Shown one piece after another: positions 53,245-63,738 of a stretch of 64,000 nucleotides of DNA. Under the pieces are notes generated by a model that had not been told where the DNA came from, ran no database searches, and saw nothing but the letters and a program-made list of their open reading frames with translations. The DNA is taken from assembly GCA_035574315.1 (NCBI GenBank), contig DATLYW010000021.1, positions 1 through 64,000 on the forward strand, in the 5' to 3' direction. The translations under genes were made by a program, and so were the position numbers. The DNA comes from Candidatus Zixiibacteriota bacterium (GTDB taxonomy: Bacteria > Desulfobacterota > Binatia > UBA9968). Every line of letters starts with the position of its first letter. The stretch's first letter is position 1.

Positions 53245-55341
53245 ATGGCCAGATCGGTCCCACTGGAAAGAACTCGCAACATCGGCATCATGGCGCACAT
53301 CGATGCCGGGAAGACGACCACAACCGAGCGCATCCTGTACTACACCGGTATCACCTACAAGCTCGGCGAGGTCCATGAAGGGACCGCGACCATGGACTGG
53401 ATGGTCCAGGAGCAGGAGCGCGGCATCACCATCACGTCGGCGGCGACCACCTGTTTCTGGCGCGATCACCGGATCAACATCATCGATACCCCCGGCCACG
53501 TGGACTTCACCATCGAGGTCGAGCGGTCTCTCAGGGTGCTGGACGGCGCGGTCGGGGTGTTTTGCTCGGTCGGCGGTGTCGAGCCGCAGACGGAGACCGT
53601 GTGGCGGCAGGCGGACAAGTACCGCGTGCCGCGCATCGCGTTCGTCAACAAAATGGATCGGCTCGGTGCGGACTTTTTCCGCGTCGTCAAGATGATCGAG
53701 GATCGGCTCGGAGCGCGGCCGGTGCCCCTCCAGCTGCCGATCGGGGCCGAGGAGCGCTTCGTCGGGATCGTCGATCTCGTCAAGATGAGAGCGGTGGTCT
53801 GGGAGGAGGAGAGCCTGGGGGCCCGGTTCCGCTTCGAGCCGGTTTCCGAGGATATGGCGGCCCAGGCGGCCCAGTACCGCGAAAAGCTCGTCGAGGCGGT
53901 CGCCGACTGCGACGAGCGGATCATGGAGAAATACCTCGAGGGCAAGGAGATCGAGGAGGCCGAGCTGCGCTCGGCGATCCGCAACGCCACGCTCTCGCTC
54001 AAGATCGTGCCGGTGCTTTGCGGCAGCGCGTTCCGCAACAAGGGCGTGCAGCCGCTGCTCGACGCGGTCGTGGACTATCTGCCCTCGCCGCTGGATATTC
54101 CTCCGGTCAAGGGTACGGAGCCCGGCTCGCAGAAGCCGGCCGAGCGGCCGGCGAGCGACGATGCTCCGTTCTCCGCGCTCGCGTTCAAGATCATGACCGA
54201 TCCCTTCGTCGGGACGCTGACCTTCTTCAGAGTTTATTCCGGGTCCCTGCAGTCGGGGTCGAGCGTTTACAACTCGACGAAAGGGAAGCGCGAGCGCATC
54301 GGCCGGCTCCTCAAGATGCACGCCAACAAGCGCGAAGAGATCAAGGAAGTCTACGCCGGCGACATCGCCGCCGCGGTCGGTCTGAGGACCACGACGACCG
54401 GCGACACCCTGTGCGATGAGAACAAGCCGATCATCCTGGAGTCCATCGAATTCCCCGAGCCCGTGATCTCGATCGCCATCGAGCCGAAGAGCAAGGCCGA
54501 CCAGGAAAAGCTCGGGCTCTCGCTGCAGAAGCTCGCGACCGAGGACCCTTCGTTCCGGGTGCGCACCGACGAGGAGACCGGACAGACGATCATCTCGGGG
54601 ATGGGCGAGCTGCACCTGGAGATCATCGTCGATCGCCTGTTGCGTGAGTTCAACGTCGGCGCTAACGTTGGCCGGCCGCAGGTGGCCTACAAGGAGACGA
54701 TCCGCAAGAAGGTCGAGCAGCAGGGGAAGTTCATCCGGCAGACCGGCGGTCGCGGCCAGTACGGCGACGTCTGGATCGCCGTCGAGCCGCTGGAGCCGGG
54801 AAGCGGCTTCGAGTTTGTGGACGCGATCAAAGGCGGGGTGATCCCGCGCGAGTACATCCCGGCGGTGGAGAAAGGGGTGCGTGAGGCAGCCGAATCGGGA
54901 CCGCTCGCCGGTTATCCGATGGTGGATATCAAGGTGACGTTGTTCGACGGCAGCTATCACGAGGTCGATTCGTCCGAAATCGCCTTCAAGATCGCCGGCT
55001 CCATCGCGTTCAAGGAGGCGGTCCGCAAGGCCAGTCCGATTCTGCTCGAGCCGATCATGTCGGTCGAGGTGGTGGTTCCGGAGGAATTCATGGGCGAGGT
55101 GATCGGCGATCTCAATTCCCGGCGCGGCAAGGTTCTGGGATTCGAGAGCCGCCCGGCCGCTCAGGCGATCGATGCGCGGGTGCCGCTGGCGCAGATGTTC
55201 GGCTACGCCACCGACCTGCGCTCGATGACGCAGGGGCGGGCGACGTACACGATGCAATTTTCCCATTACGAGCCGGTGCCGTCTTCGGTTGCCGAGGGGA
55301 TCATCGCCAAGTTCGAGGGCGACGCGAAGAAGGAAGTATGA
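53245..55341 (+). CDS. fusA: Translation elongation factor G
   Basis: The 698-residue GTPase moves tRNAs and mRNA after peptide-bond formation. [16 protein letters not shown] is the P-loop, [21 protein letters not shown] the G3 region, [10 protein letters not shown] the G4 motif, and domains III-V are complete through [16 protein letters not shown]. The stop codon overlaps the rpsJ start (ATGA), so the two are translationally coupled although a terminator precedes fusA. Confidence 0.98.
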   Translation: MARSVPLERTRNIGIMAHIDAGKTTTTERILYYTGITYKLGEVHEGTATMDWMVQEQERGITITSAATTCFWRDHRINIIDTPGHVDFTIEVERSLRVLDGAVGVFCSVGGVEPQTETVWRQADKYRVPRIAFVNKMDRLGADFFRVVKMIEDRLGARPVPLQLPIGAEERFVGIVDLVKMRAVVWEEESLGARFRFEPVSEDMAAQAAQYREKLVEAVADCDERIMEKYLEGKEIEEAELRSAIRNATLSLKIVPVLCGSAFRNKGVQPLLDAVVDYLPSPLDIPPVKGTEPGSQKPAERPASDDAPFSALAFKIMTDPFVGTLTFFRVYSGSLQSGSSVYNSTKGKRERIGRLLKMHANKREEIKEVYAGDIAAAVGLRTTTTGDTLCDENKPIILESIEFPEPVISIAIEPKSKADQEKLGLSLQKLATEDPSFRVRTDEETGQTIISGMGELHLEIIVDRLLREFNVGANVGRPQVAYKETIRKKVEQQGKFIRQTGGRGQYGDVWIAVEPLEPGSGFEFVDAIKGGVIPREYIPAVEKGVREAAESGPLAGYPMVDIKVTLFDGSYHEVDSSEIAFKIAGSIAFKEAVRKASPILLEPIMSVEVVVPEEFMGEVIGDLNSRRGKVLGFESRPAAQAIDARVPLAQMFGYATDLRSMTQGRATYTMQFSHYEPVPSSVAEGIIAKFEGDAKKEV

Positions 55342-55646
55342 ACGAGAAGATCAGGATTCGACTCAAGGCATACGACCACCGCGTGCTGGACCAGTCGGTG
55401 GGGGAAATCGTCGAGACGGTCAAGCGGACGGGCGGAAGGGTCGCCGGGCCGATCCCTCTTCCCACCCGCATCGAACGCTTTACGGTGAACCGCTCCCCGC
55501 ACGTCGACAAGAAATCCCGGGACCAGTACGAGATTCGGACGCACAAACGGCTGCTCGATATTCTCGAGCCGACGCAGCAGACCATCGACGCGCTCGGCAA
55601 GCTCGACATCGCCGCCGGAGTCGACGTCGAGATCAAGCTGCAGTAA
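55338..55646 (+). CDS. rpsJ: 30S ribosomal protein S10
   Basis: The 102-residue protein also serves as NusE in antitermination. [17 protein letters not shown] and the loop [39 protein letters not shown] are standard. It overlaps fusA by 4 bp; no tuf gene intervenes. It opens the S10 cluster. Confidence 0.98.
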   Translation: MNEKIRIRLKAYDHRVLDQSVGEIVETVKRTGGRVAGPIPLPTRIERFTVNRSPHVDKKSRDQYEIRTHKRLLDILEPTQQTIDALGKLDIAAGVDVEIKLQ

Positions 55647-55673
55647 GGTGACCGGCGCTTGCGAGGTTTTGCG

Positions 55674-56306
55674 ATGGCGGGGCTTATCGGAAAGAAGATC
55701 GGGATGACGCAATACTACAACGCCGAGGGCAACGTCGTCCCCGTGACCGTGATCCAGACGGGTCCCTGCGTAGTCGTGCAAAAGAAAGAGACTGCTCGGG
55801 ACGGCTACAACGCGCTTCAGCTCGGTTACGGCGCGCGCAAGCTCCAGCGGGTGAACAAGGCCGAGCAGGGCCACTTCGCGAAGGCGGGAAAGGGCGCGTT
55901 CGCCGTCCTGAGGGAGTTCCGCTCCGACGACGTGGCGCGCTACGAGGTCGGCCAGGAGATCAAGGTCGGCGACCTCTTCAAAGCTGGAGACCGCGTCGAC
56001 GTCGCGGGGACCTCCAAGGGCCACGGCTTCGCGGGCGTGATCAAGCGCTGGTCCTTCGGCGGGTTTCCCGGATCGCACGGCACGCACGAATATTTTCGCC
56101 ACGGCGGCTCCATCGGCAACCGCTCCTTTCCGGGCCGCGTCCGCAAAGGCAAGAAAATGGCCGGCCACTGGGGCAACGAGCGGATTTCGGTGCAAAACCT
56201 CGAGGTGGTGGAAGTGCGCCCGGAGCAGAACCTCCTGCTGGTCAAGGGCGCGGTCCCGGGGGCCAGGCACGGCGTGGTGATCGTAAAACGCGCGGTCAAG
56301 GGGTAG
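55674..56306 (+). CDS. rplC: 50S ribosomal protein L3
   Basis: The 210-residue protein matches L3, which reaches the peptidyl-transferase centre. [28 protein letters not shown] at the start and [47 protein letters not shown] in the extension are family signatures. ATG 55674 follows GCGAGG; a TTG further upstream is not needed. Confidence 0.98.
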   Translation: MAGLIGKKIGMTQYYNAEGNVVPVTVIQTGPCVVVQKKETARDGYNALQLGYGARKLQRVNKAEQGHFAKAGKGAFAVLREFRSDDVARYEVGQEIKVGDLFKAGDRVDVAGTSKGHGFAGVIKRWSFGGFPGSHGTHEYFRHGGSIGNRSFPGRVRKGKKMAGHWGNERISVQNLEVVEVRPEQNLLLVKGAVPGARHGVVIVKRAVKG

Positions 56307-56312
56307 GCGGCA

Positions 56313-56909
56313 ATGGGAGTTCGCGTCATTCAACCCGAGCTGAACGAACGGATCTTCGGCGTCAAGGAGCGCCTGGAGCTCCTGCACGAGGCGGTGGTGA
56401 TGCAGCTGCGTAACCGGCGGGCCGGTACCGTGGCGACCAAGTCCAAGGGACTGGTGAGCGGGGGCGGCAAGAAGCCATGGCGGCAGAAGGGTACGGGGCG
56501 CGCTCGCGCCGGCAGCATCCGCTCTCCGTTGTGGGTCGGCGGCGGGACGATCTTCGGTCCGCAGCCGCGCGATTATTTTTCCCGAATGCCGCGGGCCGCA
56601 CGCAGGCAGGCGCTGCTGTCGGCGCTGAGCGCGAAACGGCGCGACGGGAAGCTGATCGTGGTGGACCGGTTCGATCTCGAGGCGCCGAAGACGCGCCTGA
56701 TGGCGCAGGCGCTGGCGGATCTCCAGGTCTCGAGCGCGCTGATCGTGATTCCTGCATCCGAGGAGACGGTCGAGCGTTCGGCGCGCAACCTCCCCGGGGT
56801 CAAAGTGCTGCGCGTCGAAGGGCTCAACGTCTACGACCTGCTCCGTTACGAGCACTTGATCCTTACCGAAGGAGCGCTCAGGCTGCTCGAAGAGAGGCTG
56901 GCGGCATGA
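56313..56909 (+). CDS. rplD: 50S ribosomal protein L4
   Basis: The 198-residue protein lines the exit tunnel with its extended loop (GGKKPWRQKGTGRARAGSIRSPLWVGGGTIFGPQPRDY). The globular domain carries DRFDLEAPKTRLMAQALADL. Its stop overlaps the rplW start as ATGA. In some bacteria L4 represses the S10 operon; whether that holds here is unknown. Confidence 0.97.
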   Translation: MGVRVIQPELNERIFGVKERLELLHEAVVMQLRNRRAGTVATKSKGLVSGGGKKPWRQKGTGRARAGSIRSPLWVGGGTIFGPQPRDYFSRMPRAARRQALLSALSAKRRDGKLIVVDRFDLEAPKTRLMAQALADLQVSSALIVIPASEETVERSARNLPGVKVLRVEGLNVYDLLRYEHLILTEGALRLLEERLAA

Positions 56910-57196
56910 AAGGACCCGAATCCGTTATCGAAGCGCCGTTGATTTCCGAGAAGGGCTCTCTGCTCGCCGAAAGCGCGAACCAGGTGCTGTTCAAGGTGCG
57001 ACCGGACGCCAACAAAATCGACGTGAAGCGGGCCGTGGAGAGCCTGTTCAAGGTCAAGGTCGTCAAGGTCCGGATGTCCCGCTATCTGGGCAAGGTGCGC
57101 CGGGTCGGACGGAACATCGGACGGCGGCCGCAGTGGAAGAAGGCCTACGTGACCCTCAGGGAAGGGGACAAGATCGACTTTTTCGGAGGCGCTTAA
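56906..57196 (+). CDS. rplW: 50S ribosomal protein L23
   Basis: The 96-residue protein sits at the tunnel exit and binds trigger factor and SRP. IEAPLISEKGSLLAESANQVLFKVRPDANKIDVKRAVESLF, KVVKVRMSRYLGKVRRVGRNIGRRPQWKKAYVTL are typical. Its start codon is in the ATGA overlap with rplD. The trigger factor partner is encoded at 27241. Confidence 0.97.
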   Translation: MKGPESVIEAPLISEKGSLLAESANQVLFKVRPDANKIDVKRAVESLFKVKVVKVRMSRYLGKVRRVGRNIGRRPQWKKAYVTLREGDKIDFFGGA

Positions 57197-57205
57197 AGAA
57201 CCGCC

Positions 57206-58030
57206 ATGGCCATCAAGACCTATCAGCCGACTTCCGCCGGAATACGCTTCCGCACGGGTCTGACCTTCGAGGAGATCACGCGGACCGAGCCCGTAAAGGG
57301 GCTGTGCGAGCCGCTCAAGCGCAGCGGGGGGCGCAACAACACCGGGCGCGTGACCGCGGACCATCGCGGCGGCGGACACAAGCGCCTGTACCGGGTGATC
57401 GACTTCAAGCGCGACAAGAAGGGGGTGCCGGCGAAGGTGGAGGCGATCGAGTACGATCCGAACCGTTCGTGTCGGATCGCGCTCCTCTGCTACGCGGACG
57501 GCGAGCGGCGCTACATTCTCGCGCCTGATCGGCTCAAGGTGGGGGACCAGGTGGTGGCGGGCGACGACAACGTCGACATCCAGCCGGGGAATTCCTTGCC
57601 GCTCAAGTACATCCCGGTCGGAACCGTGGTGCACAACATTGAGCTCAAGATCGGCAAGGGGGGGCAGCTCGCCCGCAGCGCCGGTTCCGGGGCGCAACTG
57701 ATGGCGAAGGAAGGCAACTACACGCTGCTCAAACTGCCCTCGGGCGAGCTGCGTTACGTGCTCGCCGATTGCCGGGCGACGATCGGCCAGGTCGGGAACG
57801 CCGACCAGGAGAACATCTCGTGGGGAAAAGCCGGGCGGATGCGGTGGCTCGGCCGGCGCCCCATTACCCGGGGGATCGCCAAGAACCCGGTGGATCATCC
57901 GCACGGCGGCGGCGAAGGCCGCTCCAAGGGCAATCACCCGATGACGCCCTGGGGCAAGCCCACCAAGGGCTACAAGACGCGCAAGAACCGCGCGTCGGAC
58001 CGGTACATCGTGCAGCGTAGAAAGGCGTAG
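57206..58030 (+). CDS. rplB: 50S ribosomal protein L2
   Basis: The 274-residue protein is one of the most conserved in the large subunit. [31 protein letters not shown] and the catalytic-centre-proximal [35 protein letters not shown] are complete. It lies 9 bp after rplW with a short SD-like AAAGAACC region. Confidence 0.98.
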   Translation: MAIKTYQPTSAGIRFRTGLTFEEITRTEPVKGLCEPLKRSGGRNNTGRVTADHRGGGHKRLYRVIDFKRDKKGVPAKVEAIEYDPNRSCRIALLCYADGERRYILAPDRLKVGDQVVAGDDNVDIQPGNSLPLKYIPVGTVVHNIELKIGKGGQLARSAGSGAQLMAKEGNYTLLKLPSGELRYVLADCRATIGQVGNADQENISWGKAGRMRWLGRRPITRGIAKNPVDHPHGGGEGRSKGNHPMTPWGKPTKGYKTRKNRASDRYIVQRRKA

Positions 58031-58035
58031 CGAAA

Positions 58036-58362
58036 ATGGCGCGTTCGGTGAAAAAAGGACCGTTCGTCGACGAGCATCTCGCGAAGAAGATCGCCGCGAT
58101 GAACGAGTCGCGGCAAAAGCGCGTGATCCAGACCTGGTCGCGTCGTTCGACGATCACTCCGGAGATGGTGGGTCACACCATCGGGGTGCACAACGGGCGA
58201 AAGTTCATCCCGGTTTTCATCACCGAGAACATGGTCGGCCACAAGCTCGGAGAATTCGCGCCGACGCGGACCTTTTTCATGCATTCAGGGGACCGCAAGG
58301 GAGAGGCCAAGGAAACCACCGGGGCTCCGCGGCCTGCACCTGGCGCGCCGCCGAAGAGCTGA
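58036..58362 (+). CDS. rpsS: 30S ribosomal protein S19
   Basis: The 108-residue protein contains the S19 core ([67 protein letters not shown]). It carries about 20 extra residues after that core, Gly/Ala/Pro-rich ([20 protein letters not shown]), beyond the usual length near 92. It is part of the S10 cluster, 5 bp after rplB. Confidence 0.97.
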   Translation: MARSVKKGPFVDEHLAKKIAAMNESRQKRVIQTWSRRSTITPEMVGHTIGVHNGRKFIPVFITENMVGHKLGEFAPTRTFFMHSGDRKGEAKETTGAPRPAPGAPPKS

Positions 58363-58397
58363 CGCCAGCGGGAGCTACGCTGGGAAGGTAAGGAAAG

Positions 58398-58742
58398 ATG
58401 GAAGCCCGCGCGATCACCCGATTCACGAGACTCTCGCCGCGCAAGGTCCGGCTGGTCGTCGACCAGATCCGGGGCAAGGGCGTGGAGGAGGCGTTGAATA
58501 TCCTGAAATTCATTCCGAAGCGCGCCGCCGGCACGGTCGCCAAGACGCTCCGTGCCGCCGTGGCGAACGCGGAAAACACCCAGAGCGTGGACGTCGACCG
58601 GCTGTACGTCAAGCGGGCGAGGGTGGACGAAGCCGGGATGTGGAAGCGGTTCACGCCGCGCGCCCAGGGCCGGGCCACTCGGATCCGCAAGCGGCTGAGC
58701 CACATTACGATCGTCCTGGACGAGGCCGAGGAGAGGAGCTGA
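58398..58742 (+). CDS. rplV: 50S ribosomal protein L22
   Basis: The 114-residue protein extends a loop into the exit tunnel. [82 protein letters not shown] are conserved. It follows rpsS by 35 bp and precedes rpsC by 4 bp. Confidence 0.97.
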   Translation: MEARAITRFTRLSPRKVRLVVDQIRGKGVEEALNILKFIPKRAAGTVAKTLRAAVANAENTQSVDVDRLYVKRARVDEAGMWKRFTPRAQGRATRIRKRLSHITIVLDEAEERS

Positions 58743-58746
58743 CCGG

Positions 58747-59409
58747 ATGGGCCAGAAGACGCATCCCAAGATTTTTCGGCTCGGCGTGATCGAGTCCTGG
58801 GACTCGCGGTGGTATGCCCGCCAGGACTACGCCAAGCTGCTGCACGAAGACCTGCGGATAAAGAAGTTTCTCAAGAGCCGACTTTACCATGCGGGCATTT
58901 CGCGGATCGAGATCGAGCGCGCGGCGAACAAGGCCAAGATCAACATACACACCGCGCGCCCCGGCATCGTGATCGGAAAGAAAGGGGCGGAGATCGAAAA
59001 GCTCAAGGAAGACCTCACCAAGCTCACGGGCCGGGAAACCTACATCAACATCCACGAGGTGCGACGCCCCGACCTCGACGCGCAGCTGGTCGCGGAAAAC
59101 GTCGCCCTCCAGCTCGAGCGGCGGGTCGCCTTCCGGCGGGCGATGAAGGAGAGCGTTTCCCGGGCCATGCGGATGGGGGCCCAGGGGATCAAGATCCAGT
59201 GCGCGGGGCGGCTCGGCGGAGCGGAAATCGCGCGCACCGAGTGGTACCGGGAGGGCCGGGTGCCGCTGCACACGCTGCGGGCCGACATCAGCTACGGCTT
59301 CGCGGAGGCGCGGACCACGTACGGCGTGATCGGCGTCAAGGTCTGGATCTTTCGCGGCGAGGTATTGACCGAGGAAGAGGAACAGCAGAAGGCGATGCTG
59401 GGCGGATAA
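58747..59409 (+). CDS. rpsC: 30S ribosomal protein S3
   Basis: The 220-residue protein has the KH domain ([35 protein letters not shown]) and the C-terminal RNA-binding domain ([59 protein letters not shown]), which together line the mRNA entry channel. Length is normal. An 80-bp gap separates it from rplP. Confidence 0.98.
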   Translation: MGQKTHPKIFRLGVIESWDSRWYARQDYAKLLHEDLRIKKFLKSRLYHAGISRIEIERAANKAKINIHTARPGIVIGKKGAEIEKLKEDLTKLTGRETYINIHEVRRPDLDAQLVAENVALQLERRVAFRRAMKESVSRAMRMGAQGIKIQCAGRLGGAEIARTEWYREGRVPLHTLRADISYGFAEARTTYGVIGVKVWIFRGEVLTEEEEQQKAMLGG

Positions 59410-59489
59410 CAATCAGGTTGTCGGTTTCCGCTTGAGAGATCGAAGCGGCAACTGCAACCTCGAGCCCGAAACGGGAAACTCGCAGATCG

Positions 59490-59915
59490 ATGCTCGAACC
59501 GAAAAAAGTAAAATATCGCAAGCAACAAAAGGGCCGGCGGCGCGGCCTGGCTTATCGCGGGGCCTCGCTCGCCTTCGGCGACTACGGGCTGAAAGCGGTG
59601 GGGCGCGGCTGGATGACCGCACGTGAGATCGAGGCGGCTCGGGTGGCGCTCACGCGCTACCTGAAACGCGGCGGCAAGGTCTGGATCCGGATCTTCCCCG
59701 ACAAGCCGCTTACGAGAAAGCCGGCGGAAACCCGGATGGGCAAAGGCAAGGGGGCTCCGGAGCTGTGGGTGGCGGTGATCAAACCCGGCAGGATTCTCTT
59801 CGAGATGGAAGGGGTCGAGGCGAACCTGGCGCGGGAGGCTTTCCGGCTGGCGGCCCACAAGTTGTCGATTCCGACTATTTTCGTCGAAAGAAGGGGGCTG
59901 GCTCATGCTGGCTAG
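59490..59915 (+). CDS. rplP: 50S ribosomal protein L16
   Basis: The 141-residue protein contacts A- and P-site tRNAs. [73 protein letters not shown] and [24 protein letters not shown] are typical. ATG 59490 lies in a region without strong SD. It overlaps rpmC by 11 bp. Confidence 0.97.
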   Translation: MLEPKKVKYRKQQKGRRRGLAYRGASLAFGDYGLKAVGRGWMTAREIEAARVALTRYLKRGGKVWIRIFPDKPLTRKPAETRMGKGKGAPELWVAVIKPGRILFEMEGVEANLAREAFRLAAHKLSIPTIFVERRGLAHAG

Positions 59916-60114
59916 AGAGCTGAGGGAAATGAGCGACGGAGATCTCGCGCGCAAGCGATCGGAGCTGCGCGAAGAGATCAGTCACCTGAAGCTGCGGCGC
60001 GCGACCAGCCGGCTCGAGAACCCGATGAAGCTGCGGCAGACCCGGCGGGAGCTGGCGCGGGTGGAGACGGTGCTCCGGGAAAAGGCGCTCGCGAGGGAGA
60101 AGGGCGGAGTATGA
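59905..60114 (+). CDS. rpmC: 50S ribosomal protein L29
   Basis: The 69-residue protein is all helical: [59 protein letters not shown]. It sits near the tunnel exit next to L23. It overlaps rplP by 11 bp and rpsQ by 4 bp (ATGA), so it is translationally coupled on both sides. Confidence 0.96.
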   Translation: MLARELREMSDGDLARKRSELREEISHLKLRRATSRLENPMKLRQTRRELARVETVLREKALAREKGGV

Positions 60115-60404
60115 AGCAGCGGGGGCTGAGAAAGGAGCGCACCGGGGTGGTGGTGAGCGACCGGATGCAGAAGACGGTGGTGGTAGCGGTGGAGCGTACG
60201 ATCATGCACCCCAAGTACAAGAAGTACCTGCGCCGCCGCACGAAGATGATGGCGCACGACGAGGCCAACGCATGCCGGGTGGGCGACCGCGTGCTGATCG
60301 TGGAGTGCCGTCCGATCAGCCGGACCAAGCACTGGCGCGTCCGCAAGATCCTCGAGCGCGCCAAGACGGCGGTCGAAACCGAGCCGGTCGAGGTGGGGTC
60401 ATGA
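60111..60404 (+). CDS. rpsQ: 30S ribosomal protein S17
   Basis: The 97-residue protein has the S17 OB fold: [74 protein letters not shown]. It overlaps rpmC and rplN by 4 bp each. It is slightly extended at the C-terminus. Confidence 0.97.
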   Translation: MKQRGLRKERTGVVVSDRMQKTVVVAVERTIMHPKYKKYLRRRTKMMAHDEANACRVGDRVLIVECRPISRTKHWRVRKILERAKTAVETEPVEVGS

Positions 60405-60769
60405 TTCAGATGCGGACGGTTCTCGACGTGGCGGACAACTCGGGGGCCCGAAAGGTGCAGTGTATCAAGGTGCTGGGCGGAAGCCGGCGGCGGTACGCCT
60501 CGATCGGCGACATTATCGTCGTGTCGGTCAAGGAGGCGGTCCCCAACGCGAAGGTCAAGAAAGGCGACGTGATGAAAGCGGTGGTGGTGCGGACGGCCAA
60601 GGAGGTGGGACGCCCCGACGGGACCTACATCCGCTTCGACAACAACTCGGCGGTGCTGATCGACAACCAGAAGGAGCCGATCGGAACCCGTATTTTCGGT
60701 CCGGTCGCGCGCGAGCTCAGGGCCAAGAAGTTCATGAAGATCATTTCGCTGGCGCCCGAGGTGTTATAG
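60401..60769 (+). CDS. rplN: 50S ribosomal protein L14
   Basis: The 122-residue protein is full length: [57 protein letters not shown], and [30 protein letters not shown]14 bridges to 16S rRNA. Its ATG overlaps the rpsQ stop. Confidence 0.98.
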   Translation: MIQMRTVLDVADNSGARKVQCIKVLGGSRRRYASIGDIIVVSVKEAVPNAKVKKGDVMKAVVVRTAKEVGRPDGTYIRFDNNSAVLIDNQKEPIGTRIFGPVARELRAKKFMKIISLAPEVL

Positions 60770-60795
60770 CGGCGGGCCCGGGGAGAAGGCTAACC

Positions 60796-61107
60796 GTGCA
60801 TATCCGAAAGAACGACAGCGTCATGGTGATCGCCGGCAAGGAGCGCGGTAAGACCGGGAAAGTGTTGCGGGTGGTGCCCAAGAAGGGCGGGGTGGTGGTC
60901 GAGCGGCTCAACCTGGTCAAGCGACACATGCGGCCCCGCGGTCCTCAGCATCCCGGCGGGATCGTCGAGAAAGAGGCTCTCATCCGGGCGGCGAACGTCA
61001 TGCTGATGTGCGACAAGTGCAACGCTCCGGTGCGCGTCGGGCACAAGGTCCTCTCCGACGGGAAGAAGGTGCGTGTTTGCCGACGCTGCGGGGAAGCCTT
61101 AGATTGA
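60796..61107 (+). CDS. rplX: 50S ribosomal protein L24
   Basis: The 103-residue protein starts with GTG at 60796 ([47 protein letters not shown]). The C-terminal extension [28 protein letters not shown] has two Cys pairs and is a zinc-binding tail found in many L24 proteins. It initiates large-subunit assembly. Upstream in-frame codons lack a start. Confidence 0.96.
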   Translation: MHIRKNDSVMVIAGKERGKTGKVLRVVPKKGGVVVERLNLVKRHMRPRGPQHPGGIVEKEALIRAANVMLMCDKCNAPVRVGHKVLSDGKKVRVCRRCGEALD

Positions 61108-61118
61108 CGGGTACGGCA

Positions 61119-61658
61119 ATGGCGAGGCTCAAGGACAAGTACTACAACGAGGTCGTGCCGGCGATGCAGCGGGAGTTCGGGTACAAGAACGCGATGCAGG
61201 TGCCCCGGCTGGAGAAGATCACGGTGAACGTGGGCCTGGGCGAGGCGACGCAGAACATCAAGGCCCTTGAGACGGCTGCGGCCGAGGTCGCCGCGATCAC
61301 CGGGCAGAAACCGGTGATCACCCGGGCGAAGAAGGCGATCGCCAATTTCAAGCTGCGCCAGGGGATGCCGATCGGCTGCATGGTAACGCTGCGGCGCGAT
61401 CGCATGTACGAGTTCCTGGACCGGCTTATCCACGCGGCGTTGCCCCGGGTGCGGGATTTCAAGGGAGTGCCGGACCGATCGTTCGACGGTCGCGGCAACT
61501 ATTCCCTGGGGCTGCGGGAGCAGATCATCTTTCCCGAAATCCAGGCCGACAAGGTGGACAAGCCCAGGGGTATGACGGTGACGATCACCACGACGGCAAA
61601 AACCGACCGGGAGGCGCGGTCGCTGCTCAGACTGCTGGGCATGCCTTTTGCCGGCTGA
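61119..61658 (+). CDS. rplE: 50S ribosomal protein L5
   Basis: The 179-residue protein binds 5S r[94 protein letters not shown] and [40 protein letters not shown] are typical. It is followed by zinc-type S14. Confidence 0.98.
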   Translation: MARLKDKYYNEVVPAMQREFGYKNAMQVPRLEKITVNVGLGEATQNIKALETAAAEVAAITGQKPVITRAKKAIANFKLRQGMPIGCMVTLRRDRMYEFLDRLIHAALPRVRDFKGVPDRSFDGRGNYSLGLREQIIFPEIQADKVDKPRGMTVTITTTAKTDREARSLLRLLGMPFAG

Positions 61659-61676
61659 GGCGCAGGGGGGGTTCCG

Positions 61677-61862
61677 TTGGCCAAGAAATGTCTTCGTGTC
61701 AAGGCCGAAAGGCCGAACAAATTCAGGGTTCGAGAGTACAACCGCTGCCCGCTGTGCGGCCGGGCCCGGGCTTTCTACCGCCGTTTCCGCATGTGCCGCC
61801 TCTGCTTGAGGGATTACGCGCGCAAGGGCCAGATCCCGGGCCTGATCAAGGCGAGTTGGTGA
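61677..61862 (+). CDS. rpsN: 30S ribosomal protein S14, type Z (zinc)
   Basis: The 61-residue protein is the short, zinc-binding form of S14, with [38 protein letters not shown] giving the four cysteines. It starts at TTG 61677, after a GCAGGGGGGG site. The zinc form can be replaced by the cysteine-free form in zinc limitation in some bacteria; no second copy is visible in the window. Confidence 0.96.
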   Translation: MAKKCLRVKAERPNKFRVREYNRCPLCGRARAFYRRFRMCRLCLRDYARKGQIPGLIKASW

Positions 61863-61875
61863 GGCGGAGAAGAAT

Positions 61876-62280
61876 ATGGCGATGACCGATCCGATTGCAG
61901 ACATGCTCACGCGGATACGCAACGCGGCCCGTGCGCGGCATCCGAAGGTTTCGGTGCCGTGGTCCCGCATAAAAGAAAGCATCGCCCGCGTGCTGCTCGA
62001 AGAGGGCTACGTCAAGGACGTCAAGAAGGTCAAGGCGGCCCGGGGCGGGGGAGAAGATCTGGTGATCCAGCTCAAGTTCGACCGGGAAAACCGCCCGGTC
62101 ATCTCCGGGCTCAAGCGCGTGAGCACTCCCGGACGGCGAGTCTACACCGGGACGAGAGAACTGATGCCGGTCCGAAAAGGACTGGGGATTCATATCCTCT
62201 CGACGCCGAAGGGTATCCTGGTGGACCGGGAAGCGCAGCGCGCCAGGGTCGGGGGCGAGCTGATCTGCTCGGTGTGGTAG
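61876..62280 (+). CDS. rpsH: 30S ribosomal protein S8
   Basis: The 134-residue protein matches S8 (MTDPIADMLTRIRNAARARHPKVSVPWSRIKESIARVLLEEGYVKDV, and STPKGILVDREAQRARVGGELICSVW at the end). It organises the central domain of 16S rRNA and regulates the spc operon in E. coli. It follows rpsN by 13 bp. Confidence 0.98.
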   Translation: MAMTDPIADMLTRIRNAARARHPKVSVPWSRIKESIARVLLEEGYVKDVKKVKAARGGGEDLVIQLKFDRENRPVISGLKRVSTPGRRVYTGTRELMPVRKGLGIHILSTPKGILVDREAQRARVGGELICSVW

Positions 62281-62295
62281 GCGGCGAGGTGTACG

Positions 62296-62844
62296 GTGTC
62301 GCGAATCGGTAAACTTCCCATAATGCTGCCGCAAGGGCTCAAGGTCGCGGTCGAGGGCGACCGTGTTCGCATCGAGGGGCCGAAGGGCAGGCTCGAGACC
62401 ACGGTTCCGGAAGGCATCAGCGTCAAGGTCGAAGGGAACGTGGTGCGCGTGGAGCGCCGGGGGGATGAGCGCAAGGTGAAGGCACTGCACGGTCTCACGC
62501 GGAAGCTGCTCGCCAACATGGCCGACGGCGTCAGCAAGGGCTTTACCCGCGTGCTGGAGATCAACGGCGTGGGTTACCGCGCGGAAGTGAAGGGGCAGGA
62601 GCTCCACATGACGCTCGGCTACTCGCATCCGGTAGTGTTTCCCCTCCCGCCCGGCATCACTGCTTCGGTCGAGCGCCAAACGATCATCACGTTGAGCGGC
62701 GCGGATCGGCAGCTGCTCGGCGAAACCGCTGCCAAGATCCGAAGCCTGAGGCCCCCCGAGCCCTACAAGGGCAAGGGCATCAAGTACCGTGAAGAAGTGA
62801 TCAGGCGCAAGGCCGGAAAGGCCGTGGGCTCCGCGGGGGCGTAG
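62296..62844 (+). CDS. rplF: 50S ribosomal protein L6
   Basis: The 182-residue protein has the duplicated L6 fold: MSRIGKLPIMLPQGLKVAVEGDRVRIEGPKGRLETTVPEGI and the second half ending PPEPYKGKGIKYREEVIRRKAGKAVG. It starts with GTG at 62296. It stabilises the GTPase centre. Confidence 0.97.
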   Translation: MSRIGKLPIMLPQGLKVAVEGDRVRIEGPKGRLETTVPEGISVKVEGNVVRVERRGDERKVKALHGLTRKLLANMADGVSKGFTRVLEINGVGYRAEVKGQELHMTLGYSHPVVFPLPPGITASVERQTIITLSGADRQLLGETAAKIRSLRPPEPYKGKGIKYREEVIRRKAGKAVGSAGA

Positions 62845-62859
62845 CGACGAGGTTTGCTG

Positions 62860-63216
62860 ATGTTGGGAAATGAACGATATATCGGGCGAGTCCGGCGCCG
62901 CAAGCGGGTACGGAAGAAGGTTCTCGGCACGGACGAGCGGCCGCGCCTTTGCGTCTTCCGCAGCAACAAGCATATCTACGCTCAGGTGATCTCCGACGAC
63001 CGGGGCGTCACACTGGCTTCGGCGTCGACCCTGGCGTCCGCCGCGACCCCCAGACCCAAGGGCGTGGAGGCGGCCAGGCAGGTCGGGCTGGAGATCGCCA
63101 GGATATGCAAGGAACGGAACATCACGCGCGTGGTTTTCGACCGTAACGGCTTTCTCTATCACGGCCAGGTCAAGGCGCTGGCGGACGGGGCGCGCGAGGG
63201 CGGGCTGGAATTTTAG
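62860..63216 (+). CDS. rplR: 50S ribosomal protein L18
   Basis: The 118-residue protein binds 5S r[49 protein letters not shown] and [26 protein letters not shown] are conserved. ATG 62860 is chosen because it is well spaced from GACGAGG; TTG 62854 would add two residues. Confidence 0.97.
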   Translation: MLGNERYIGRVRRRKRVRKKVLGTDERPRLCVFRSNKHIYAQVISDDRGVTLASASTLASAATPRPKGVEAARQVGLEIARICKERNITRVVFDRNGFLYHGQVKALADGAREGGLEF

Positions 63217-63238
63217 CCGGCGGGACAGCGAGGGTGCA

Positions 63239-63736
63239 TTGGAACGGATTGATCCGCAGGGATTGGAGCTAAAGGAAAAGGTCGTTCACATCAGCCGCGT
63301 CGCCAAGGTCGTCAAGGGCGGCCGCCGCTTCAGCTTCAGCGCGCTGGTGGTGGTCGGGGACGGCAAGTCGGTGGTCGGCTGCGGCCTCGGTAAGGCCAAC
63401 GAGGTGCCCGAGGCGATCCGCAAGGGGCTGGAGCAGGCGAAAAAGAATCTCATACGCGTGCCGGTGGTGAACGGCACGATTCCGTTCGAGGTGACCGGAC
63501 ACTTCGGCGCCGGCCACGTGATCCTCAAGCCCGCCTCGGACGGCACGGGCGTGATCGCCGGGGGCGGCGTGCGCGCCGTCGTGGAGGCGGCCGGCATCCA
63601 GAACGTGCTCACCAAGTGCATCGGCTCCAACAACCCGCACAACATGGTCAAGGCGACCTTCGAGGCCCTGCGCGACCTGCGGGCCCCGGAAGAGATCGCG
63701 GACCGGCGCGGAAAGGCGCTGGCGGAGATTCGCTGA
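63239..63736 (+). CDS. rpsE: 30S ribosomal protein S5
   Basis: The 165-residue protein has the S5 double-stranded RNA-binding fold: [60 protein letters not shown] and [43 protein letters not shown]. It starts with TTG 63239. It helps accuracy of decoding. Only 2 bp separate its stop from rplO, so no rpmD gene is present here. Confidence 0.97.
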   Translation: MERIDPQGLELKEKVVHISRVAKVVKGGRRFSFSALVVVGDGKSVVGCGLGKANEVPEAIRKGLEQAKKNLIRVPVVNGTIPFEVTGHFGAGHVILKPASDGTGVIAGGGVRAVVEAAGIQNVLTKCIGSNNPHNMVKATFEALRDLRAPEEIADRRGKALAEIR

Positions 63737-63738
63737 AG

